In this document: piece by piece, positions 1 to 5,141 of the stretch
Numbering within the stretch: the stretch's first letter is position 1
Layout of the letters: every line of letters starts with the position of its first letter
From: a bacterium HR39
Lineage (GTDB): Bacteria > Pseudomonadota > Alphaproteobacteria > Geminicoccales > Geminicoccaceae
Length of the DNA: 6,749 nucleotides
Direction: 5' to 3'
NCBI GenBank assembly: GCA_002898955.1
Contig: BEIP01000075.1
Coordinates: 1 to 6,749, forward strand
Program-made: the position numbers and the translations under genes
Notes under the pieces: generated by a model
What the model was told of the DNA's origin: nothing
The model's database searches: none
What the model saw: only the letters and a program-made list of their open reading frames with translations

Positions 1-687
1 CGCCTTGCCCACCACCTGCAGGTAGCCGGCCACGGCGTCCTCGAGGTCGCCGCGGGCGCGGGCCAGGTCCTCGCGGGCCTGGGCCAGCCGCGCTTCCGCC
101 TGACGCAGGTCGGCGACGCTCACCCGTCCCTCGCGCTCCATGCGGCGCACCCGCGCCACGATCTCCTCGTGGCGCTTCACGTTGCGCTCGGCGAGGTCGA
201 CGATCCCCTGGCGGCGCAGCACCTCCAGATGCGCCTGCACCGCGTCCAGCGCCACGAATTCGGCCGTTTCGGCCACGCGCCGGGCGGCACTGTCGAGCCG
301 CGCCCTTTGGCGCTCGATCTCCGCCTGGGTCTCGAAGCCGTCGAACAGCAGCTGCCGCAGGCTGAGACTCGCCTCGCGCCGCGCCAGCACGCTGCTGTCG
401 TCGCCGTCGCGCGAGCGCGTGGTGTCGTTGTGGGCCCACTCCGGGCCGTAGCGCAGCTCGGCGTCGAGGGACGGGAACCAGCGGGCGCGGGCCTGCCGCA
501 GTTCCTGTTCCACCGCGCGCCGGTCGTGGCGCACGATGCCGACCTCCGGGTTGCTCGCCAGAGCGTCGCGCACCGTGTCGACGATGTTGCCGGCGAACGC
601 CGGCGCGTTCACCAGCCCGACGGCGGTGCCGAGAAGCAGCGCCGCCATCCGGCGCCTCTGACGCGTTGCGAACCCTTGGTGGCGCAT
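1..687 (-). CDS. TolC-family outer membrane channel protein of a type I secretion system (partial, N-terminal 229 residues)
   Basis: The frame is open from base 687 to the left edge, so the C-terminal part is missing; TolC-type proteins are usually 420-480 residues. Seen: a basic start (R9, R11-R13), a hydrophobic stretch at residues 14-31 and an AFA|G site after A32, a typical Sec signal peptide. Then come an OEP-like segment (NIVDTVRDALASNPEV, 34-49), a LRQLLFDGF motif (110-118) typical of type I secretion TolC proteins, and long Arg/Glu/Ala-rich helices (120-220) that would form the periplasmic barrel. Known role of the family: a trimeric outer-membrane duct docking on an HlyD-type adaptor. 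The divergent neighbours encode the matching ABC transporter and adaptor, so this is inferred to be their exit channel. Start choice: ATG at 687 keeps the basic n-region but has only a weak GGGG upstream. ATG at 648 (M14) has a better AGAGG six bases before it but loses the positive charges. Confidence 0.88.
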   Translation of the reverse strand, partial: MRHQGFATRQRRRMAALLLGTAVGLVNAPAFAGNIVDTVRDALASNPEVGIVRHDRRAVEQELRQARARWFPSLDAELRYGPEWAHNDTTRSRDGDDSSVLARREASLSLRQLLFDGFETQAEIERQRARLDSAARRVAETAEFVALDAVQAHLEVLRRQGIVDLAERNVKRHEEIVARVRRMEREGRVSVADLRQAEARLAQAREDLARARGDLEDAVAGYLQVVGKA

Positions 688-721
688 CGTCGGATTCCCC
701 GCTACCCGTGGTGACCCTTCG

Positions 722-743
722 CGCGCGCCGCACCCGGCGCGCG
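722..743 (-). repeat. GC-rich inverted repeat (9-bp stem, 4-nt loop) in the leader of the outer-membrane channel gene
   Basis: The arms CGCGCGCCG (722-730) and CGGCGCGCG (735-743) are perfectly complementary around a CACC loop. The repeat lies between the candidate minus-strand promoter and the start at 687, so it would fold in the 5' untranslated RNA. There is no following T-run on either strand, which argues against an intrinsic terminator. It may be a leader structure or a chance product of high GC. Confidence 0.4.
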
Positions 744-760
744 GGAGACTTCCGGCCACG

Positions 761-790
761 GACATATCCATGCGGCCGGCGGGCCGTCAA
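761..790 (-). promoter_or_regulatory. candidate sigma-70-like promoter for the outer-membrane channel gene
   Basis: Read on the minus strand there is TTGACG (785-790, five of six matches to TTGACA), an 18-bp spacer and TATGTC (761-766, three of six matches to TATAAT). Transcription would start near 754, giving a leader of about 65 nt before the ATG at 687. The -35 element is good; the spacer and -10 are only fair. Confidence 0.35.
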
Positions 791-889
791 CGACGCAGCC
801 GGCGCGTCGAGGTGTGTCGCCGCGAGTGTGGCGTTTGTGCTGCGCACCGGAGGCACTGGATTCCGCCCGCCGTTCATGAAATGTTGAGA

Positions 890-911
890 CCGCTCCGGTA
901 CACCGGAGCGG
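890..911. promoter_or_regulatory. 22-bp inverted repeat, candidate operator or mRNA leader hairpin for the secretion operon
   Basis: The arms CCGCTCCGGT (890-899) and ACCGGAGCGG (902-911) are exact reverse complements with AC between them. The repeat ends 18 bases before the transporter ATG and 6 bases before its ribosome binding site. A copy of the half-site CACCGGAG also occurs at 845-852. A dyad of this length and position fits a dimeric repressor or activator site. As RNA it would give a 9-bp stem with a UACA loop next to the ribosome binding site. No T-run follows, so it is not a typical terminator. Confidence 0.5.
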
Positions 912-929
912 CGCAGCGGGAAGGGCGCG

Positions 930-3182
930 ATGAGCGACGGGGACGCGCGGCTGTCCGGACAGGAAACCTGGGAGACCCCGCAGGCAGCGGGGGAGCGGGT
1001 GCGGGGGATGGAGCGGGGCCCGGGTCTGCCGCCGGGTGCGGCGGGAGAGGTCGAGGACGACATCGCCCTCGTTCCCGATCCGCTGCGGGATGCCCTCGTG
1101 CTGCTGGCCGCGCGGCTCGGGACACCGGTCTCGCCGCGACGCCTCGTGGCGGGGCTGCCCCTCGAGGGCGGCCGGCTCACGCCGGCTCTCGCCGTGCGGG
1201 CGGCCGAGCGTGCCGGTCTCACCGCGCGCCTTGCCCGCAAGGCCCTGCGGCGGCTTCCCGATCTCGCCCCGTGCATCGTCTTCCTGACGGACGGCGACGC
1301 CCGCCTGCTGCTCGGCGTGGAGGACGGCGAGGTGGTCTTTGCCCATCCGGAGCTCGCGGGTGGCGTCGACCGCGTGCCGATGTCTGAATTCGCCCGTCGC
1401 TTCGGAGGCTGGGTGCTGCTCGCCCGCCCGCGCTACGAGGCCCTCGCCCACGAGCGCGAGATGGCGGAGGAACGCGAGGGGCACTGGTTTTGGGCCCCCT
1501 TCCTCGGCGAGTGGCGCGCCTACGGCGAGGTCGCCCTGGCGGCGGTGCTCGTCAATCTGTTCATGCTGGCGAGTCCGCTGTACGTGCGGATCGTCTACGA
1601 CCGCGTCGTCCCCAACCAGGCCTTCGAGACCCTGTGGGCGCTCACCGTCGGCGCGCTCGTCGTCTTCGGCTTCGATTTCGTCCTCAGGATCCTGCGCGCC
1701 TACGTCATCGACACGGTGGGCCGTCGCGTCGACGTCAAGCTCGCCTCGCGCGTCTTCGAACATGTGCTGGGCATGAAGCTCGCCCACCGGCCGGGAGCGG
1801 CCGGCGCCTTCGCGAGTCACCTGCGCGAATTCGAGAGCATCCGCGACTTCTTCTCCTCCGCCACCATCGTCAGCGTGGTGGACCTGCCGTTCGTGCTGAT
1901 GTTCATCTTCGTGATCTGGTGGATCGGCGGAGCGGTGGCGATCGTGCCGGCACTGGCGGTGCCGCTGGTGCTGGGGGTGGGGCTCGCCGTCCAGTGGCCG
2001 CTCGATCGCGCCATCCGCCGCACCTTCCGCGAGGCGGCCCTCAAACAGGCCCTGCTCGTGGAGGCGGTCGCCGGGCTCGAGACGGTCAAGGCGACGTCGG
2101 CCGAGGGGCGCATGCAGGGCCTGTTCGAGCGCCTCGTCGCCGCCACGGCGGATTCCGGCAACCGCGCGCGCTTCTGGTCGGCGATCGCGGTCAACGTCAC
2201 CTCCCTCGCCTCCAATTTCGTCTACGTCGGCGTGGTGGCGCTCGGCGTGTACGAGGTGGCGGCCGGCAACCTCACCGTCGGCGGCCTGGTCGCCTGCAGC
2301 ATCGTCGCCGGCCGCGCCATGGCGCCGCTCGGGCAGGTGGCCGGGGTGCTGGCCCGCTGGCACCAGGCCCGCATCGCCTATCGCACCATCGCCGGCATCA
2401 TGAAGGTGCCGCAGGAGCGGCCGCCGGCCGCGCCGTTCGTGCGCCGCCGCAGCTTCGCCGGGGCCATTTCCTTCCGCGACGTCACCTTCACCTATCCCGG
2501 CCGCGAGATCCCGGTGCTGCGCGGCTTCAGCCTGGAAATCCGGCCGGGCGAGCGGGTCGCCCTCGTCGGGCCGGTGGGCTCGGGCAAGACCACGGTGAAC
2601 CGCCTGGTGCTCGGGCTTTACGAGCCGCAGGAGGGCGCGGTGCTGGTGGACGGCACCGACGTGCGCCAGCTCGACCCGGCCGATCTGCGCGCCGCCATCG
2701 GCTACGTGCCGCAGGACATCGTCCTCTTCCGCGGCACGCTGCGAGACAACATCGCCCTCGCCGCTCCCGAGGTGGACGACGCCGTGGTGCAGTGGGCGGC
2801 GGCGGTGGCCGGCGTGCACGACTTCGCCGCGGCCGGGGCGCAGGGCTACAACATGCCGGTCGCGGAGCGCGGCGAGACCCTCTCGGGCGGCCAGCGCCAG
2901 GCGGTGGCCATCGCCCGGGCGCTGCTGCGCCGCCCGCGCATCCTGCTGTTCGACGAGCCGACGAGCTTCATGGACACGGTCGCCGAGGAGCGCTTCAAGC
3001 AGCGCATCCGCCCCTTCCTCGAGGGACGCACCCTCGTGCTGGTGACCCACCGCGCCTCGGTGCTGGATCTGGTGCAGCGCATCGTCGTGGTGCGCGAGGG
3101 ACGGGTGGTGCTGGACGGGCCGCGCGACGAGGTGCTGCGGCGGCTCTCCGCCGGCGGTCAGGCCGCGGGAGGCGGGGCATGA
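930..3182 (+). CDS. type I secretion system permease/ATPase, LapB/LssB-type ABC transporter
   Basis: This is a 750-residue inner-membrane ABC exporter that powers export of a substrate through the adaptor and outer-membrane channel. Domains in order: a Gly/Glu-rich N-terminal extension (1-45); a C39-like domain (about 46-170); a six-helix membrane domain (about 195-475; clear segments at 197-218, 234-257, 311-332, 336-355, 417-440, 447-470); and an ATPase domain (about 512-742). ATPase motifs: Walker A GPVGSGKTT (547-555), Q-loop Q595, signature LSGGQ (651-655), Walker B ILLFDE (671-676) with catalytic E676, and switch His H707. The C39-like domain has Ala55 where active peptidases carry the nucleophilic Cys, so no leader cleavage is expected; this is the usual state in HlyB/LapB-type exporters. 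A GGGAAGGG (918-925) lies 4 bases before the ATG; Met27 is an alternative start. The stop overlaps the adaptor start (ATGA), indicating translational coupling. The family assignment is firm; the substrate is unknown. Confidence 0.95.
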   Translation: MSDGDARLSGQETWETPQAAGERVRGMERGPGLPPGAAGEVEDDIALVPDPLRDALVLLAARLGTPVSPRRLVAGLPLEGGRLTPALAVRAAERAGLTARLARKALRRLPDLAPCIVFLTDGDARLLLGVEDGEVVFAHPELAGGVDRVPMSEFARRFGGWVLLARPRYEALAHEREMAEEREGHWFWAPFLGEWRAYGEVALAAVLVNLFMLASPLYVRIVYDRVVPNQAFETLWALTVGALVVFGFDFVLRILRAYVIDTVGRRVDVKLASRVFEHVLGMKLAHRPGAAGAFASHLREFESIRDFFSSATIVSVVDLPFVLMFIFVIWWIGGAVAIVPALAVPLVLGVGLAVQWPLDRAIRRTFREAALKQALLVEAVAGLETVKATSAEGRMQGLFERLVAATADSGNRARFWSAIAVNVTSLASNFVYVGVVALGVYEVAAGNLTVGGLVACSIVAGRAMAPLGQVAGVLARWHQARIAYRTIAGIMKVPQERPPAAPFVRRRSFAGAISFRDVTFTYPGREIPVLRGFSLEIRPGERVALVGPVGSGKTTVNRLVLGLYEPQEGAVLVDGTDVRQLDPADLRAAIGYVPQDIVLFRGTLRDNIALAAPEVDDAVVQWAAAVAGVHDFAAAGAQGYNMPVAERGETLSGGQRQAVAIARALLRRPRILLFDEPTSFMDTVAEERFKQRIRPFLEGRTLVLVTHRASVLDLVQRIVVVREGRVVLDGPRDEVLRRLSAGGQAAGGGA

Positions 3183-4513
3183 TCCGGCGCCTGCTGCGGC
3201 GCGGACGCGATCCGCGCTGGCCCGACTGGGCGGTGGTGGACCCGGACGATCTCCGGGTGGCGCGCGCCGCCCACGTGCTGCTCCTCGCCATCCTCGCCTT
3301 CTTCGTGGCCTTCCTCTCCTGGGCCGCACTCGCCGACATCGAGGAGGTGGTGCGCGGGCAGGGACGGGTGGTGCCCTCGCGCCAGGTGCAGGTGGTGCAG
3401 CATCTCGAAGGCGGCATCGTCGCCGAGATCCTCGTGCGCGAGGGCGAGATCGTCGAGCCGGGCCAGGTGCTCGTGCGCATCGACGATCCCCAGGCAGCGA
3501 GCGACTACCGGGAAAAGCGCGCCCGCTGGCTCGCGGTGGTCGCGGCCATCGCCCGGCTGAAGGCCGAGATCGAGGGCGGCGGGCCCGTCTTCCCGCCCGA
3601 GGTGGTGCGCGAGGCGCCGGCCATCGTCGAGAGCGAGGAGGCGCTGTTCCGCTCGCGCAGGGAAGAGCTGGAAAGCCAGCTCGCCATCCTCCGCCTGCAG
3701 GTGGAACAGCGGCGCACCGAGCTGGAGGCGCTCAGGCGGCGCATCGAGCTCGAGAAGAAGTCGCGCGCGCTCCTCGCCGAAGAGCTGGCGATGAACGAGC
3801 GGCTCGCGCGCGAGCGGGTGGTGGCGAAGGCGGACGTGCTGCGCCTGCGCCGCCAGCTCAACGACATCGACACCGAGATCGCCCGGCTGGAGCTCGACCT
3901 GCCGCGGGCCGAGAGCGCCCTGCGCGAGGCGGAGCAGCGGGTGGAGAGCGCGCTCTCCGAATTCCGCGCCAAGGCGCTGCGCGAGCTCGCGGCGCTCGAG
4001 AGCGAGCGGGCCGGGCTCGAGCCGCTGGTGGCGGCGGGCGAGCAGCGGGTGCGGCGCACCGAGATCCGCTCGCCGGTGCGCGGCATCGTCAAGAAGATCC
4101 ACGTCAACACCATCGGCGGCGTGGTGCGGCCCGCCCAGGAGCTGATCGAGATCGTGCCGCTGGACGACACGCTGCTGGTGGAAGCGCGGCTGCGCCCGCA
4201 GGACATCGCCTTCGTCCATCCCGGCCAGCACGCCCGCGTGCGCATCACCGCCTACGACTACGCCGTCTACGGCGCCCTCGACGGCACGGTGGAATACATC
4301 TCCGCCGACACGGTGACCAACGAGAAGGGCGAGAGTTTCTACGTGGTCCGGGTGCGCACCAAGAAGAACCACCTCGGGTCGGACGACGATCCGCTCGAGA
4401 TCATGCCGGGCATGACGGCGGAAGTCGACATCACGACCGGCGAGCGCACGGTTCTGGCCTATCTGCTCGAGCCCATGGTGCAGGTGAAGGAGCGGGCCTT
4501 CCGCGAGCGCTGA
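3179..4513 (+). CDS. HlyD-family periplasmic adaptor of the type I secretion system
   Basis: This is a 444-residue membrane fusion protein bridging the ABC transporter and the outer-membrane channel. Seen: a short cytoplasmic N-terminus (1-30), one membrane helix (31-51), the first lipoyl half-motif (about 57-102, including [18 protein letters not shown]), and a long Glu/Arg/Leu-rich coiled coil (about 104-290). Then follow the second lipoyl half ([20 protein letters not shown], 297-316), a beta-barrel region (about 328-420) and the family's C-terminal signature [20 protein letters not shown] (410-429). Length and layout are normal for HlyD/PrtE/LapC proteins. The start ATG overlaps the transporter stop by 4 bases and has GGGAGG (3167-3172) six bases upstream, so both genes are one operon. 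The same frame stays open back to about 1490 inside the transporter gene, but that upstream part is out-of-frame shadow sequence, not a fusion. No typical intrinsic terminator follows it directly. Confidence 0.95.
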   Translation: MIRRLLRRGRDPRWPDWAVVDPDDLRVARAAHVLLLAILAFFVAFLSWAALADIEEVVRGQGRVVPSRQVQVVQHLEGGIVAEILVREGEIVEPGQVLVRIDDPQAASDYREKRARWLAVVAAIARLKAEIEGGGPVFPPEVVREAPAIVESEEALFRSRREELESQLAILRLQVEQRRTELEALRRRIELEKKSRALLAEELAMNERLARERVVAKADVLRLRRQLNDIDTEIARLELDLPRAESALREAEQRVESALSEFRAKALRELAALESERAGLEPLVAAGEQRVRRTEIRSPVRGIVKKIHVNTIGGVVRPAQELIEIVPLDDTLLVEARLRPQDIAFVHPGQHARVRITAYDYAVYGALDGTVEYISADTVTNEKGESFYVVRVRTKKNHLGSDDDPLEIMPGMTAEVDITTGERTVLAYLLEPMVQVKERAFRER

Positions 4514-4624
4514 GGCGCCGGGGAAGCCGGGGCGGACGCAGGCCCGGGCGGACCCCCGCGGAGGACGGGGCGGTGTCGCATCCGGGCCGGTGCCGCGGAG
4601 TCGTTCGTGGCGGAGCGCTCCGGC

Positions 4625-4653
4625 GGGGGCGGGAAGAGCGGGGCCAGGCGGGG
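4625..4653 (+). other. potential G-quadruplex motif
   Basis: Four G-tracts (GGGGG, GGG, GGGG, GGGG) are separated by loops of 1, 6 and 6 bases, which meets the usual pattern of four tracts of at least three G with loops of 1-7. It lies on the coding strand downstream of the adaptor gene and upstream of the candidate rpsU promoter. In DNA this rich in G such motifs also arise by chance. Confidence 0.4.
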
Positions 4654-4747
4654 CGCATGCGCACCTCCCGGCGCCCTTGCGCCGGATGCCCCCGCGGGCA
4701 CGAAGCCGCAGGCCTCGGTGGCGGAGCCCTGCGGGCGTCGGAAGGCC

Positions 4748-4776
4748 TTGCGCCGCAGGCGGATGCGTCCTATGTC
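4748..4776 (+). promoter_or_regulatory. weak candidate promoter for rpsU
   Basis: TTGCGC (4748-4753), a 17-bp spacer and TATGTC (4771-4776) form a weak sigma-70-like pair; each hexamer matches three of six consensus bases, all in the best conserved TTG and TAT parts. Transcription would begin near 4783 and give a leader of roughly 77 nt containing the palindrome and direct repeats below. The same TATGTC hexamer appears in the candidate promoter of the channel gene (761-766). Confidence 0.3.
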
Positions 4777-4786
4777 CGGCGCGCCG

Positions 4787-4804
4787 GCCGCCCCGCGGGG
4801 CGGC
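4787..4804. repeat. 18-bp perfect palindrome in the presumed rpsU leader
   Basis: GCCGCCCCG is followed directly by its reverse complement CGGGGCGGC. As RNA it gives a 7-bp GC stem with a CGCG loop. Six bases later there is GTTTT (4810-4814), so it could be a weak intrinsic terminator for the upstream secretion operon, a hairpin in the rpsU leader, or a protein-binding dyad. A 12-bp palindrome, CCGGCGCGCCGG, abuts it at 4776-4787. Confidence 0.4.
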
Positions 4805-4809
4805 GTGGT

Positions 4810-4858
4810 GTTTTCGCGCGCGGTTTTCGGGGTGTGCGGTCGAGCGAGGAGGTCGAGC
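4810..4858 (+). repeat. two pairs of short direct repeats, both with a 13-base period, before the rpsU start
   Basis: GTTTTCG occurs at 4810-4816 and 4823-4829. GGTCGAGC occurs at 4838-4845 and 4851-4858. Each pair repeats at exactly 13 bases, and the second copy of the second pair contains the end of the Shine-Dalgarno sequence. The repeats are visible and exact; any regulatory meaning is inference. Confidence 0.4.
4847..4853 (+). promoter_or_regulatory. full-consensus Shine-Dalgarno sequence of rpsU, which decides its ATT start
   Basis: AGGAGGT pairs along its whole length with the 16S rRNA anti-Shine-Dalgarno sequence. Six bases (4854-4859) separate it from the in-frame ATT at 4860, an ideal spacing. 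The following ATC (4863) is the only other near-cognate choice, at nine bases. No in-frame ATG, GTG or TTG lies near. Confidence 0.8.
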
Positions 4859-4859
4859 C

Positions 4860-5066
4860 ATTATCGAGATCCAGGTCCGCGACAACAACATCGACCAGGC
4901 GCTGCGGGCGCTGAAGAAGAAGCTGCAGCGCGAGGGCATCTACCGCGAGATGCGCCGCCGGCGCTTCTACGAGAAGCCCACCGAGCGGCGCCGGCGCGAG
5001 CGCGCCGAGGCCATCCGCCGCTGGCGCAAGCTGCTCAAGAAGAAGATGGAGCGCGACGAGCTCTGA
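4860..5066 (+). CDS. rpsU: 30S ribosomal protein S21, with apparent non-canonical ATT start
   Basis: The frame encodes a 68-residue basic protein (first residue taken as Met), normal for S21 (about 65-71). The core [20 protein letters not shown] (6-25), the REM at 29-31, the [19 protein letters not shown] stretch (36-54) and the Lys/Arg-rich helical tail match bacterial S21; the VRDNN start is alphaproteobacterial in style. S21 sits on the 30S platform near the 3' end of 16S rRNA and helps initiation. The reading frame fits S21 right up to I2, yet the codon at the expected start is ATT, preceded by a perfect Shine-Dalgarno sequence. The nearest in-frame canonical start is ATG at 4686, 58 codons upstream and without a ribosome binding site; using it or the GTG at 4590 adds Arg/Pro-rich sequence unlike S21. 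Either AUU is the genuine start or the base at 4862 is wrong (ATG read as ATT). A candidate terminator follows. Confidence 0.93.
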   Translation: MIEIQVRDNNIDQALRALKKKLQREGIYREMRRRRFYEKPTERRRRERAEAIRRWRKLLKKKMERDEL

Positions 5067-5094
5067 CGGCTCGCGCATCCGCTTCCGACGGACC

Positions 5095-5126
5095 GAGGGG
5101 TCGCCGCAGCGGCCCCTTCGCGTCTT
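5095..5126 (+). terminator. candidate intrinsic terminator after rpsU
   Basis: A hairpin lies at 5095-5118: left arm 5095-5104, loop CGCA (5105-5108), right arm 5109-5118. It has 10 pairs, eight of them Watson-Crick, with G-T pairs at 5095/5118 and 5101/5112. A poor T-containing tail (TCGCGTCTT, 5118-5126) follows. It lies 28 bases after the rpsU stop in the convergent gap before the dehydrogenase. The weak tail lowers confidence; the stem could also protect the mRNA end. Confidence 0.5.
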
Positions 5127-5141
5127 AGGTGCCGGCCCGTC

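Larger units (their letters stand above)
688..929. promoter_or_regulatory. divergent intergenic regulatory region between the outer-membrane channel and the ABC transporter
   Basis: This 242-bp gap lies between two divergently transcribed parts of the same secretion system, so it must hold both promoters. It contains a candidate minus-strand promoter (761-790), a GC hairpin (722-743) and a perfect 10-bp inverted repeat just before the transporter gene (890-911). For the plus strand I found no convincing -35/-10 pair; TTGTGC at 835 with GGATTC at 858 (17-bp spacer) is the best I can offer and is weak. Confidence 0.6.
4514..4859. other. 346-bp gene-free gap between the secretion operon and rpsU
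   Basis: I see no credible protein or RNA gene here. Open frames exist in every direction, but their Arg/Pro/Gly/Ala-rich translations are typical of non-coding GC-rich DNA. The first half holds G-runs, including a four-tract G-quadruplex motif. The second half holds a candidate promoter, two GC palindromes (4776-4787 and 4787-4804), two pairs of direct repeats and the rpsU ribosome binding site. The gap is long enough for rpsU to have its own promoter. Confidence 0.6.

Noticed and set aside
169..714. 181-residue plus-strand frame near the left end
   Set aside because: It is antisense to the TolC-family gene, which has a signal peptide and the LLFDG motif; the plus-strand translation has no recognisable features.
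702..3329. 875-residue open frame on the minus strand, antisense to the ABC transporter
   Set aside because: Its translation is rich in Arg, His, Asp, Gly and Ala with no recognisable domain, as expected for the reverse frame of GC-rich coding DNA. The plus-strand gene has all ABC motifs.
1490..4513. 1007-residue plus-strand frame that includes the HlyD adaptor
   Set aside because: The part before 3179 overlaps the ABC transporter in another frame and is Arg/Ala/Gly-rich shadow sequence. The adaptor start at 3179 has its own ribosome binding site and the typical N-terminus.
4514..4600. Possible terminator directly after the adaptor gene
   Set aside because: There are repeated GCCGGGG and GGCGGAC strings but no convincing stem with a T-run; termination here may depend on Rho.
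3158..4939. 593-residue minus-strand frame opposite the adaptor and the following gap
   Set aside because: It is antisense to a clear HlyD gene and runs on through the non-coding gap and into rpsU, without family motifs; it is a composition artefact.
4590..5066. 158-residue version of S21 starting at GTG 4590, or the shorter ATG 4686 version
   Set aside because: The additional N-terminal residues are Arg/Pro/Ala/Cys-rich, unlike any S21 I know, and neither start has a good ribosome binding site, while the perfect one lies before ATT 4860.
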